17,817 nt of DNA from assembly GCA_035650255.1 (NCBI GenBank), contig DASRIA010000096.1, forward strand, positions 1 to 17,817, read 5' to 3'. Below are positions 1 through 7,300 of this stretch, in pieces. The position numbers and the translations under genes are program-made. This stretch comes from DASRIA01 sp035650255. Lineage in GTDB: Bacteria > Actinomycetota > Thermoleophilia > Solirubrobacterales > JBBDJG01. Position 1 is the first letter of the stretch. Every line of letters begins with the position of its first letter. A model generated the notes under the pieces. That model made no database searches and was not told the origin of the DNA. It was given only the letters and a program-made list of their open reading frames with translations.

Positions 1-599
1 GCTCCCTCGGGAGCGACGACCGTGAGACGCGCGGTGGCGTTCTCGCGGTCGTGCATCCAGCCCTGCACCCAGACGGCGCGCTCGTCGAGCTTCAAGACGA
101 TGTCCACGTGCGCTGCATATGGGTCGTCCCTGCTACGGAACAGCTGCGGCAGGTGCGGTCGGAACTCCTGGTTCATCTCTGCGAGGAGCTGTGCGAGCGG
201 GAAGGTTCCACCACGGTCGAGGCTCGGGGAGATCGCCGTCCACAGAAACTGAAGGGCTTCCTTGCGCCAGACGGGCCCGAGCTTCGTGAGTTCCTCTCGC
301 AGCATGGCGGTGCTCTCCATCCGCTGCGTTGCGTCCAGCGAGATCGCGGTGTCGGACTCGCCGAGCGTGAGAGTCAGCCCCGGCGTGGACCCGTTGAGCG
401 CGCGGCCGAAGCGACTCACCGCGATCAGACGGGTTTCGCCGCCGCTGCCATTCGGGATCGCGAGTACCTGCGTCACGACCTCCAGCGGCCGATCGCCAAT
501 CGCGGCGACGGACCCCTCTATCTTGCGCTTGTCATCCTCCGACCCGGCCCCTGCGAGTAACAACAGGTCGCCGGACAGCCAGGCGGTGCGCTCGACCAC
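1..599 (-). CDS. Partial unrecognised protein (N-terminal 199 codons) downstream of glycosyltransferase
   Basis: The minus strand is open from a GTG at 599 to the left edge, so the C-terminus is missing. The glycosyltransferase stop (TAG, 605-603) lies in the same frame one codon upstream, so GTG 599 is the earliest possible start. Translation begins VVERTAWLSGDLLLLAG, reads on through a region with FLWTAISPSLDRGGTFPLAQ, and near the edge has ERAVWVQGWMHDRENATARL. That last stretch resembles a beta-rich 'V.GW..D' segment I recall from proteins in polysaccharide and glycosyltransferase loci, but I cannot name a family. Codon use is coding-like on this strand, whereas the overlapping plus-strand frames have Arg/Ser-rich, low-complexity products. 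Translation is probably coupled to the upstream glycosyltransferase because the gap is 3 bases and no good Shine-Dalgarno is visible. The function is unknown; a surface-glycan role is inferred from context. Confidence 0.75.
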   Translation of the reverse strand, partial: MVERTAWLSGDLLLLAGAGSEDDKRKIEGSVAAIGDRPLEVVTQVLAIPNGSGGETRLIAVSRFGRALNGSTPGLTLTLGESDTAISLDATQRMESTAMLREELTKLGPVWRKEALQFLWTAISPSLDRGGTFPLAQLLAEMNQEFRPHLPQLFRSRDDPYAAHVDIVLKLDERAVWVQGWMHDRENATARLTVVAPEG

Positions 600-602
600 G
601 GC

Positions 603-1916
603 CTAGCTGACGAGCGCCCGCTCGCCGGGCATCCTCTGCCTCAGCAGCTCGGCATACAGCTCGCTGAGGCTCGCGATGTGCTCGTCCATGCCGTACACAG
701 GCTGCGCTCCGGCGCGCAGCTCGTCCCACAGTCCGGGCGTGGTCACCGCGCGCTCGAGCGTCGCGGCCAGGCTCGCGCGGTCGCCCGCGTGGAAGTGCAG
801 TCCGTCGACGCCGTCGGCGACCTTCTCGGCCATGCCGCCGATGTCCGCGCAGATCACGGGCCGGCCGTGCAGGAACGCCTCCTGGATCACGAGCGGGGAG
901 TTCTCCCACCAGCGGGAGGGCACGACCACCCAATCGGTCTCCGCCATCAGGTCCGGCAGGTCGCGCGGGTCGTAGGTGCCGCGCATCGCGACGTTGTGGC
1001 CGGTGCGCTGCGTCGCTTCCAGCAGCTCCTCGAACTCCTGCCGGAACTCGGGCGTCTGGAGATGCAGGTTGGCGCCGTGGAGCGAGAGCTTCGCGTCGAC
1101 GCCGCGCTCGTTCAGCAAGCCCATCGCGCCGAGCAGGATGTCGATGCCCTTGTAGTGGTTGAGCTGGCCGAAGAACGCGATGCGGTTGCGTGTCTCGCCG
1201 GGCGCAAGCGGCCGGACGGGCGCCGGCACGCGCGCGACGCGGCCGTAGTCCTCGAAGCGGATGCGCTCCCGCGGGATGCCCCAGTCGACGTAGCGCTCGA
1301 GCAGGAACCTGCTCGGCGCGAGGAACATGTCCACGTCCTTCACGTGCGTCTTGATGAAGCGCTCGCGCAGGAAGAAGTCGGCGGCGGGGATGTCCGGGAA
1401 GCACTCGTGGCAGCGGCGCGGCGATGCGTACTTGCACAGCTCGCCGGTGCGGCGCAGCATCTGGCCGTCGCGGTGGCAGATCGACAGGTACTCGTGCAGG
1501 GTGAAGACGATCGGGACGTCCGGCAGCACGCGCCGGGTGTGCGACACCGCGTCCCAGCCGATGCTGTGGATGTGCTGGAAGTGGACGACGTCGGGACGGT
1601 GGATGCGCAGGAAGTCGGCCAGGTGCGTGGCGTAGAGGCGCTTGTCGCGCGAGGTCATCTGGAACCACTCGTACTTCTCCCAGTCCGTGTAGAGGAAGAA
1701 CTGGTTGGGATCGCCCGGCGTGACCGCGCTGAAGGGCGCATCCGCGTGCGGCTCGCGCTTCATGTCAGGACTCGACCCGATCCGTGCGACCAGCAGCGGG
1801 TCGATCTGGTCCGACGCACGCACCGCCTCGTACAGCTCGTAGGCGTAGGCCTCCGCGCCGCCTGGATGGACAGCGGGATGGTTGTGCATCACGTACAGAA
1901 CTTTTTGCTTCCCCAT
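603..1916 (-). CDS. GT4-family glycosyltransferase (group 1)
   Basis: This is a 437-residue retaining GT-B glycosyltransferase that would transfer a sugar from an activated donor in the cytoplasm; donor and acceptor cannot be read from sequence. The N-terminal Rossmann domain starts KVLYVMHNHPAVHPGGAEAY (HPGGAE acceptor-side loop, residues about 17-22). The C-terminal donor domain begins near residue 245 (RIAFFGQLNHYKG) and carries the EX7E motif in WWENSPLVIQEAF (E338, E346), then GRPVICADIGGMAE. An insert of residues about 147-172 has four Cys (C147, C161, C169, C172) and may bind metal. An in-frame GTG at 1964 would add 16 residues (RRGWIVSEALASVGV after the start), but these do not look like the family N-terminus, so I prefer ATG 1916, preceded by GGTCGGGGTG. 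A second minus-strand gene begins 3 bases after the stop. Surface polysaccharide synthesis is inferred. Confidence 0.9.
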   Translation of the reverse strand: MGKQKVLYVMHNHPAVHPGGAEAYAYELYEAVRASDQIDPLLVARIGSSPDMKREPHADAPFSAVTPGDPNQFFLYTDWEKYEWFQMTSRDKRLYATHLADFLRIHRPDVVHFQHIHSIGWDAVSHTRRVLPDVPIVFTLHEYLSICHRDGQMLRRTGELCKYASPRRCHECFPDIPAADFFLRERFIKTHVKDVDMFLAPSRFLLERYVDWGIPRERIRFEDYGRVARVPAPVRPLAPGETRNRIAFFGQLNHYKGIDILLGAMGLLNERGVDAKLSLHGANLHLQTPEFRQEFEELLEATQRTGHNVAMRGTYDPRDLPDLMAETDWVVVPSRWWENSPLVIQEAFLHGRPVICADIGGMAEKVADGVDGLHFHAGDRASLAATLERAVTTPGLWDELRAGAQPVYGMDEHIASLSELYAELLRQRMPGERALVS

Positions 1917-2091
1917 CACCCCGACCGACGCCAGCGCCTCGCTAACAATCCACCCTCGTCTCACATTAGCGGAATAACGAGGCTTGGGTGGTGGTCAGCC
2001 CTCGCTCACCGGCGGGCACCCGGGCTGCGTTTGTCCGCAATCGTCCCGGGTAGCCCTACCCCAGTCCGAGGTCCCTGCGAAGGAGGTCAAA

Positions 2092-2988
2092 TTGGCACGC
2101 GCGATCTGGAGCGGCTCGATCAGCTTCGGACTGATCAACGTTCCCGTAAAGCTCTACGCCGCCGTCTCGCGCAAGACGGTCAGGTTCCACCAGTTGCACG
2201 ACAAGGACGGGGTGCCCATCCGCCAGAAGCGCGTCTGCCCGAAGGACAAGAAGGAGGTCCCCTACGAGCACATCGTGAAGGGCTACGAGATCGCGAAGGA
2301 CAAGTACGTCGTGATCACGCCGGAGGAGCTCGAGGCGATCGATCCGAAGAAGACCCGCACGATCGACATCCAGGATTTCGTGGACCTGGAGCAGATCGAT
2401 CCCGTGTACTACGACCACAGCTACTACCTGGCGCCCGACAAGAGCGCCGCGAAGGCGTACCGGCTGCTCCAGAAGGCGATGGAGGACGCGGGAAAGGTGG
2501 CGATCGCGCGCGTGGTGATCAGGACCAAGGAGTACCTGGCGGCGATCCGGCCGGCCGAGGGGGCGCTGATGATGACGACGATGGTCTTCGGTGACGAGGT
2601 CGTGCCGGTCAAGAAGATCGACGAGCTGCCCGCCAAGAACGGCCGCGCGAGCGCCAAGGAGGTCGAGATGGCTCGCCGCCTGATCGAGTCTCTGTCGGTC
2701 GACTTCGATCCGGGCCGCTACGAGGACGAATACAGGGAGCGAGTTCTCGAGCTGATCGAGAAGAAGGCCGCCGGAGAGGAGATCTCGATCCCGGAGCCCG
2801 AAGCGGATGAGGGAGCCCCGCCCGACCTGATGGCCGCGCTCGAAGCCAGCCTGGCCGAGGCGCGGGGCGGCAGCTCGAGCTCGAACGGCCGCGGCACGAG
2901 GCGGTCCGCGAAGAAGCCCGCCCGCAAGGCGGCCCCGCGCAAGGCGGGCGCCCGCAAGTCGCGGCCCAAGGCCAAGGCCCGGTCGTGA
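2092..2988 (+). CDS. ku: Non-homologous end-joining protein Ku
   Basis: Bacterial Ku forms a homodimeric ring on DNA ends and recruits LigD for non-homologous end joining. The 298-residue product starts ARAIWSGSISFGLINVPVKL after the initiator, the typical Ku opening, and continues with the beta-barrel (Ku core, residues 1 to about 180, including VYYDHSYYLAPDK and FGDEVVP). A helical segment at about 190-250 (MARRLIESLSVDFDPGRYED) is the usual LigD-contact region. The tail at 264-298 is a Lys/Arg/Ala-rich extension like those of other actinobacterial Ku proteins, which bind DNA. The start is TTG 2092 because AGGAGGT sits at 2081-2087 with correct spacing; earlier in-frame starts such as GTG 1984 add sequence unlike Ku. 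No ligD lies in the window. The stop overlaps a small downstream gene by 4 bases. Confidence 0.96.
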   Translation: MARAIWSGSISFGLINVPVKLYAAVSRKTVRFHQLHDKDGVPIRQKRVCPKDKKEVPYEHIVKGYEIAKDKYVVITPEELEAIDPKKTRTIDIQDFVDLEQIDPVYYDHSYYLAPDKSAAKAYRLLQKAMEDAGKVAIARVVIRTKEYLAAIRPAEGALMMTTMVFGDEVVPVKKIDELPAKNGRASAKEVEMARRLIESLSVDFDPGRYEDEYRERVLELIEKKAAGEEISIPEPEADEGAPPDLMAALEASLAEARGGSSSSNGRGTRRSAKKPARKAAPRKAGARKSRPKAKARS

Positions 2989-3146
2989 CCGGCGCCGTGC
3001 TCGTGCGCGCGTACCTGGTGTGCTCAGACGAGGGGTGCGACGCGGAGCTGGAGGTCATCGGGACGCCGGAGGAAGTCGAGGCAATCGTGTGCGATTGCGG
3101 ACTCGGTTTTCATGTAATCGGGTGGCCCGAGCCGGTCGACCCCTGA
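2985..3146 (+). CDS. Small Cys-rich (zinc-ribbon-like) protein coupled to ku
   Basis: This is a 53-residue frame starting at a GTG that overlaps the ku stop as GTGA, which suggests translational coupling. The product begins MTGAVLVRAYLVCSDEGCDA and ends in WPEPVDP. It has four Cys as C-x4-C (13, 18) and C-x-C (36, 38), with a His (H43) near the second pair. The spacing resembles a small treble-clef or zinc-ribbon knuckle. Nearly all codons end in G or C as in flanking genes; exceptions are TCA, GAA, GCA, GAT, GGA, GGT, TTT, CAT and GTA. I do not recognise a named family. It could be a metal-binding accessory co-expressed with Ku, or an unrelated small protein; only the overlap, frame and Cys pattern are directly visible. 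Confidence 0.6.
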   Translation: MTGAVLVRAYLVCSDEGCDAELEVIGTPEEVEAIVCDCGLGFHVIGWPEPVDP

Positions 3147-3208
3147 GGCGGGAGCCGGCTTTCGGCGGGTGGGCGGTCCCTCAAGGGGGCGGCCCGGCCG
3201 GTCGAACT

Positions 3209-3616
3209 ATGGAAGAGATGGTTTCCCAGCACGACGAGCAGCTCCTGATGCGGTTCTACGATGCCCTCAACGGCGGGCATTTCGAGGAGGCCATGGACCT
3301 CTGCAAGCAGGAGGTCGAGGTCTACCAGCCGCCCGAGGTGGTCGCCGCGATGCCGCCCCGCGGCCATCGCGAGGTGAGCCGGTACCTGCGTGAGTTCTTC
3401 GCCTCCTGGCACATGTACGAACCCGAGCCGGAGGGCTTCATGGCGGACGGCGACAAGGTGGTCGCCCTCGTGCATCTGCGGGCTCGCGGCCTCGGCAGCC
3501 GCTTCGACATCGAAGAGGAGATTGCCGACGTGTTCGAGGTCGACGACGGCAAGATCTCCAAGCTGCGCCTCTACGTGACGCGCGACGCCGCGGTGCCGCG
3601 CGCCTCGAACGACTGA
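3209..3616 (+). CDS. SnoaL-like / NTF2-fold protein
   Basis: The 135-residue product has the layout of the SnoaL-like NTF2 superfamily: a first helix LLMRFYDALNGGHFEEAMDL (about residues 11-30), then VEVYQPPEV, a central helix with YLREFFASW, then strands KVVALVHLRARG, FDIEEEIADVFEVDDGKISK and LRLYVTRD. This fold forms a cone-shaped pocket used by isomerases, hydratases and binding proteins. The conserved Asp/His pair of known enzymes cannot be assigned, so the activity is unknown. The start is ATG 3209 (MEEMVSQHDE); ATG 3218 is an alternative. An upstream extension of this frame is Arg/Gly-rich and not credible. The gene lies 62 bases after the Ku-linked small gene, probably in its own or a loosely shared transcript. 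A second member of this broad family lies at 6354-6716. Confidence 0.85.
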   Translation: MEEMVSQHDEQLLMRFYDALNGGHFEEAMDLCKQEVEVYQPPEVVAAMPPRGHREVSRYLREFFASWHMYEPEPEGFMADGDKVVALVHLRARGLGSRFDIEEEIADVFEVDDGKISKLRLYVTRDAAVPRASND

Positions 3617-3687
3617 CCCTTCCGCGCGGCTCTTGCCGTACGACGGCGGGTCTAGCATGGGCCCGTCCAGCGAGGAGGAGGTCCACT

Positions 3688-4125
3688 GTGAGCTTTGCGT
3701 TCGATCGGAGCCCGGATCTGTCGCGGCAGGTACTCAGCGCGCTCGAGGACGAGGCCGCGCAGCCGCTGAACGAGATTCAGCGGCACGCCCCGGAGGGATG
3801 CGACTACTTCTCCGAGCTGGAGGCCAGCCTCGGGGAGTGGAGCTTCGGCTACGGCGTGGCCTGGGCGCTGGCGCGCGCGAGCGACCCGATGCTCTCCTCG
3901 TCCGGGGCCGCCCGGATCGCGGAGGATGCGGTCAACGACGCGTGGCGGCTGTTCAACACCGACCAGGGGTGGACGTCGCTGATGGCCGAGGACCGCGTGC
4001 AGCGCGGGCCGGTCGACGGTGAGGCGTCCGCGGCCGGCGAGGCGTCGGACCTCGGGCAGTTCATGGAGAAGGTCGCCCGCACCCGCACGGGCAGGCAGTT
4101 GCGGGGCACCGGCACCGACGGATAG
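3688..4125 (+). CDS. Conserved-looking hypothetical protein, 145 aa
   Basis: I do not recognise this protein. It starts at GTG 3688 with a strong Shine-Dalgarno (AGGAGGAGGT, 3673-3682) five bases upstream, which supports real translation. The product (SFAFDRSPDLSRQVLSALED after the initiator) appears mostly helical. Its N-terminal two thirds are acidic and contain YFSELEASLGEWSFGYGVAWA and AARIAEDAVNDAWRLFNTD. A linker rich in Ala/Gly/Glu (about 108-120) is followed by a basic end (KVARTRTGRQLRGTG). There is no signal peptide, clear membrane segment or Cys cluster (one Cys only), so it is probably cytoplasmic. A 9-bp hairpin follows the stop immediately. It may be transcribed alone; a TAGCAT at 3653-3658 could serve as a -10 box, but no convincing -35 is seen. 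Confidence 0.75.
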   Translation: MSFAFDRSPDLSRQVLSALEDEAAQPLNEIQRHAPEGCDYFSELEASLGEWSFGYGVAWALARASDPMLSSSGAARIAEDAVNDAWRLFNTDQGWTSLMAEDRVQRGPVDGEASAAGEASDLGQFMEKVARTRTGRQLRGTGTDG

Positions 4126-4147
4126 CCCTCCCGGGACCCCGGGAGGG
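4126..4147 (+). terminator. GC-rich hairpin after the 145-aa gene
   Basis: A perfect 9-bp inverted repeat, CCCTCCCGG (4126-4134) with CCGGGAGGG (4139-4147), encloses a 4-base loop directly after the stop at 4125. No T-run follows, so it is either a U-less terminator or an RNA-stabilising 3' hairpin. Confidence 0.5.
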
Positions 4148-4297
4148 GAGATCCCGGTGTCTCGCTAACCCCTACCTACACAAAGACCGCAACCTTTGGC
4201 TAGGCTAGCGGTTGCTAGTGAGAGGGCGGCCGGCCCGACGGTTCTGTGCGCCGGTGACAAAGCCCCGTTGCCCTGCAAACCCGGAGGAGGAGCGCAA

Positions 4298-5023
4298 TTG
4301 CGTAAGAAGCTCGTAGCCGTGCTCGGCGTCGGTGCTATGTGTGCCCTGCTGGCATCGATGGCGTACGCCGTCGTTGGGGTCACCTTCAAGGCCGAGGTCA
4401 AGCCGAACAAGGCGAAGTCGCCGGCGGGTCTCAATGTGAGGTTCGAGGCGTCCGACCCAGCCGCTGAGCAGCCCCCGATCATGAACCGCATCGTGATCAA
4501 GCTGAACGAAGGCGGCCAGTACAACTCGAACAAGTTCCCGCGCTGCCAGCTCGCCAAGCTGCAGGCGCGTGGTCCGAACGGTTGTCCGTCCAAGTCGAAG
4601 ATCGGCTCCGGCCGCGGCGTCGGTTACGCCAAGCCGGTTGTGACGGACCCCGTGAACGCGAAGCTGACGATCTTCAACGGTGCGAAGGTCGGCGGCAAGG
4701 ACACGATCCTCGTGTACGTGTTCCCGGACCTGGGTCCGACGTTCGTGTCGGTCGGCAAGATCACGAAGAAGCGGTCTGGTGGTTTCGACTACAACCTCGA
4801 CTTCAACATCCCGCCGATCAAGACGCTGCCGAGCGCGCCTGACGCCTCGACCGCACTCGTCGACACGAAGACCCCGAAGAAGACCATCAAGAAGGGCAAG
4901 CGGAAGTTCTCCCTGATCGTCACGCCCAAGAAGTGCACGGGCAAGTGGAAGGCGCAGGGCGAGTTCTTCTTCACGACTGGCGAGAAGGTGACGACCCCCT
5001 TCGAGTCCAGCTGCAAGAAGTAA
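4298..5023 (+). CDS. Secreted Lys-rich protein of unknown function
   Basis: The 241-residue product has a Sec signal peptide: after TTG 4298 comes RKKLVAVLGVGAMCALLAS, then MAYA at about 21-24, a likely AxA cleavage site. The mature part is strongly basic and beta-rich (FKAEVKPNKAKSPAGLNVRF, TIFNGAKVGGKDTILVYVF), with a Lys-rich stretch KTPKKTIKKGKRKF (about 191-204). Four Cys remain after cleavage (83, 96, 213, 239), enough for two disulfides. TTG 4298 is chosen because GGAGGAGG (4283-4290) lies seven bases upstream and the signal peptide begins there; a GTG at 4196 would add an unrelated N-terminus. I recall similar secreted proteins from Thermoleophilia genomes but cannot attach a function. 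It is monocistronic: non-coding DNA precedes it and a strong terminator follows. Confidence 0.85.
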   Translation: MRKKLVAVLGVGAMCALLASMAYAVVGVTFKAEVKPNKAKSPAGLNVRFEASDPAAEQPPIMNRIVIKLNEGGQYNSNKFPRCQLAKLQARGPNGCPSKSKIGSGRGVGYAKPVVTDPVNAKLTIFNGAKVGGKDTILVYVFPDLGPTFVSVGKITKKRSGGFDYNLDFNIPPIKTLPSAPDASTALVDTKTPKKTIKKGKRKFSLIVTPKKCTGKWKAQGEFFFTTGEKVTTPFESSCKK

Positions 5024-5032
5024 CGACGTAGC

Positions 5033-5050
5033 AAGCCCTTCACAGGGTTT
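5033..5050 (+). terminator. Short hairpin ahead of the main terminator
   Basis: Arms AAGCCCT (5033-5039) and AGGGTTT (5044-5050) pair over 7 bp with one G-U, with a TCAC loop, followed by CTCT. It is weaker than the next hairpin and may act as a first pause or terminator for the secreted-protein gene. Confidence 0.4.
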
Positions 5051-5056
5051 CTCTGG

Positions 5057-5090
5057 AAGGCCGGTCCGCATCGCGGGCCGGCCTTCTTCT
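5057..5090 (+). terminator. Strong intrinsic terminator of the secreted-protein gene
   Basis: AAGGCCGGTCCGC (5057-5069) pairs with GCGGGCCGGCCTT (5073-5085) to give a 13-bp stem with one G-U pair and an ATC triloop, followed by the T-rich tail CTTCT. It lies 34 bases after the stop at 5023. It ends only 12-16 bases before the cysK start, so it also insulates cysK. Confidence 0.85.
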
Positions 5091-5095
5091 ATCGT
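5090..5095 (+). promoter_or_regulatory. Candidate -10 box for leaderless cysK transcript
   Basis: TATCGT fits the actinobacterial TAnnnT -10 pattern and stands six bases before the cysK ATG. The gene has no Shine-Dalgarno, and a terminator stem occupies the DNA just upstream. Transcription would begin at or next to the A of the ATG. No clear -35 is seen. Confidence 0.4.
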
Positions 5096-5101
5096 GGGCC
5101 A

Positions 5102-6041
<940 letters not shown>

Positions 6042-6043
<2 letters not shown>

Positions 6044-6078
6044 CGGCTTTGGGTCGTCCTGCGACCGAAAGTCATCAC
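6042..6078 (+). repeat. 37-bp palindromic repeat, copy 1
   Basis: This copy matches 6247-6283 at 34 of 37 positions in direct orientation. Its core GGGTCG-TCCT-GCGACC can form a hairpin, but the outer arm is weakened by one C-A mismatch and one G-U pair. Its first two bases overlap the cysK stop codon. Confidence 0.75.
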
Positions 6079-6116
6079 GGTGGATCGGGTGGGGTAACAG
6101 GTATGCGACGTATCGC

Positions 6117-6149
6117 CCGGTTCGGTCACGGCGGTTCCGTGACTACCGG
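6117..6149. repeat. Two-part hairpin between the repeat copies
   Basis: GTCACGG (6125-6131) pairs perfectly with CCGTGAC (6137-6143) around the loop CGGTT. The flanks CCGGT (6117-6121) and ACCGG (6145-6149) extend the stem across a small bulge. No T-run follows. It could be part of a small RNA or of a mobile palindromic element. Confidence 0.5.
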
Positions 6150-6246
6150 CGGTTCGACCAGGTTGGTGGGACGGCAGGTGTACGTCACGACGCGTGCGAG
6201 TTTCGTGCGGCCTGTGCCCTCTCCCGTACCTCACCGGTTTTGACTT

Positions 6247-6283
6247 GATGGCTTTGGGTCGTCCTGCGACCTAAAGCCATCAC
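6247..6283 (+). repeat. 37-bp palindromic repeat, copy 2
   Basis: GATGGCTTT (6247-6255) pairs with AAAGCCATC (6273-6281). Inside, a G-T wobble and GGTCG/CGACC complete a 15-bp stem around the loop TCCTG (6262-6266). This copy folds better than copy 1, as if it were the younger or less decayed one. It is offset from copy 1 by 205 bases. Confidence 0.8.
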
Positions 6284-6353
6284 GACGGCTCGCGGACGAA
6301 CCCCGGGGGCGCCGGCGGCACTGCATGATGCGCGGCCGGCGGGAGTCGCCCGG

Positions 6354-6716
6354 CTAGCTCTTCTCCATCTGGTAGGTCTCGAGGCGGCGGATCTTGTCGC
6401 CCTCGAAGTAGAAGACGTCGGCAAACACCGCCCGCAAGGTCTCGCCATCCTTCCGTGCAGCCTCCACGGCGCCGACGGCGACCACCACGTCGTCCTCTTC
6501 GACCAGCCGTTCGATCGTCAGCTGCGGCAGGCCTTCGAAGGCGTCGTGCTCGATCTCCTTGTCGAACGCGTCCTTGCCCCGGATGTCGATGAACCCGGGC
6601 ATCTCCCAGGTCACGTCATCCGTGAGCAGCGCCAGGATCGCCTCGTGGTCGCCGGTCCGGAATCCGTCGATGTAGGCGCGTACGGCCCGTTTCCTGGCTG
6701 ACTCTCCGTTGCCCAT
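6354..6716 (-). CDS. SnoaL-like / NTF2-fold protein
   Basis: The 120-residue product reads as a typical SnoaL-like (ketosteroid-isomerase-type) fold: helix AVRAYIDGFRTGDHEAILAL (about 11-30), then the signature LLTDDVTWEMPGFIDIRGKD, FDKEIEHDAFEGLPQLTIER, strands VVVAVGAVEAARKDG, and the terminal strand FADVFYFEGDKIRRLETYQM. The pattern 'D.V.W.mPG....G.da' is common to the family. These proteins are small pocket-forming domains with diverse or unknown substrates, so no reaction is assigned. The start ATG 6716 has no Shine-Dalgarno. The gene is convergent with cysK and divergent from the E1-like gene, with only 53 bases between the divergent starts, so the two upstream regions must be compact. 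Confidence 0.9.
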   Translation of the reverse strand: MGNGESARKRAVRAYIDGFRTGDHEAILALLTDDVTWEMPGFIDIRGKDAFDKEIEHDAFEGLPQLTIERLVEEDDVVVAVGAVEAARKDGETLRAVFADVFYFEGDKIRRLETYQMEKS

Positions 6717-6756
6717 GGAGCGGCAATCGTGCCACGGGACCGGCGGGACCGTCGCG

Positions 6757-6762
6757 TACCCT
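6757..6762 (+). promoter_or_regulatory. Candidate -10 box for leaderless E1-like/cysE/pcrA unit
   Basis: TACCCT fits TAnnnT and stands seven bases before GTG 6770, where no Shine-Dalgarno is present. It lies in the 53-base gap between divergent genes, where a promoter for the plus-strand unit is needed. No clear -35 is visible. Confidence 0.35.
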
Positions 6763-6769
6763 TAGAGGC

Positions 6770-7300
6770 GTGGCCGTCGAGCTGTCCGAATCCGAGCTGG
6801 AGCGCTACGCCGAGCAGGTGGAGCGCATCGGCGTCGACGCCCAGGCGCGGCTGAAGTCGGCCCGCGCGATCGTGGTCGGCGCCGGTCCCGCCGGGGCGGC
6901 CGCGGCGGCGGAGCTCGTCTCGCGGGGCGTCGGGTACGTGGCGATCGTGGACGGCGCAACGACGGCCCTGGGCGACCTCTGCGGCAACGCCGGCCTGTAC
7001 ACGCCCGACGTGGGGACCAACCGCGCGGAGGCCGTGGCCGCAAAGCTCGGCGTGCTCAATCCGAACGTCCAGACCGAGCCTTATCCCGTCGACCTCGATG
7101 ACGCGAACGCTGCCGCGATCGTGCTGGGACACGACATCGTGCTCGACTTCTCGGGGGCGCCCGCCCTGCCCGCTGCATGCGCGGAGCACGGCGCCGAGCT
7201 CGTCCTGGCCGAGGGCACGGGGACGGTCGCCGGGGCGCTCGCCGCGGAGGCCGCTCTGACCCACCTGACCTCCCAGGTCCCCTCGGCGGAGGGCGTCTGA
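6770..7300 (+). CDS. Degenerate E1-like (ThiF/MoeB/HesA-type) protein
   Basis: The 176-residue product resembles the N-terminal ATP-binding part of ThiF/MoeB-type E1 enzymes, which adenylate the C-terminus of ubiquitin-like sulfur carriers. It has ERYAEQVERIGVDAQARL (compare RYsRQi.l..iG..gQ..L), a glycine-rich loop VVGAGPAGAAAAAEL at 35-49, YVAIVDG at 56-62, GTNRAEAVAAKLGVLNPNV at 82-100 and IVLDFSG at 123-129. Much is missing: the N.QRQ motif with its Arg finger is replaced by DLCGNAGLYTPD, the conserved Lys of G..KA is Arg (R85), the CxxC zinc pairs are absent, and the chain ends before the catalytic Cys loop. MoeB/ThiF are usually about 250 residues or more. It may be a pseudoenzyme or regulator. 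Its stop shares a base with the cysE start, pointing to a role near cysteine or sulfur metabolism. A plain Rossmann oxidoreductase fragment is the alternative. Confidence 0.75.
   Translation: MAVELSESELERYAEQVERIGVDAQARLKSARAIVVGAGPAGAAAAAELVSRGVGYVAIVDGATTALGDLCGNAGLYTPDVGTNRAEAVAAKLGVLNPNVQTEPYPVDLDDANAAAIVLGHDIVLDFSGAPALPAACAEHGAELVLAEGTGTVAGALAAEAALTHLTSQVPSAEGV

Larger units (their letters stand above)
6044..6353. other. 310-bp non-coding interval between convergent genes
   Basis: No credible gene is seen here; short frames on both strands have Arg/Pro/Ser/Thr-rich products that read straight through the repeats. The interval holds two direct copies of a 37-bp palindrome (6042-6078, 6247-6283), a separate two-part hairpin (6117-6149) and a 7-bp inverted repeat near the right end (6310-6316 with 6335-6341). 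It lies between the 3' ends of cysK (plus) and the SnoaL-like gene (minus), so some of these structures may serve as transcription stops. Confidence 0.7.

Noticed and set aside
532..1668. Long minus-strand frame over the glycosyltransferase (378 codons)
   Set aside because: The product is Arg/Ala/Pro-rich and low-complexity; it is an out-of-frame reading of the real glycosyltransferase and its downstream partner.
678..2594. 638-codon plus-strand frame spanning the glycosyltransferase and ku
   Set aside because: It is antisense to the glycosyltransferase and then out of frame with ku. Both real genes have clear family motifs, and long open frames are expected in high-GC DNA.
2092..4125. A complete NHEJ operon
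   Set aside because: No LigD ligase, polymerase or nuclease domain is encoded next to ku in this window.
6049..6243. Small plus- and minus-strand frames in the cysK-SnoaL gap
   Set aside because: They run through the palindromic repeats and hairpin, have no ribosome-binding site and have skewed composition; they are better explained as non-coding.
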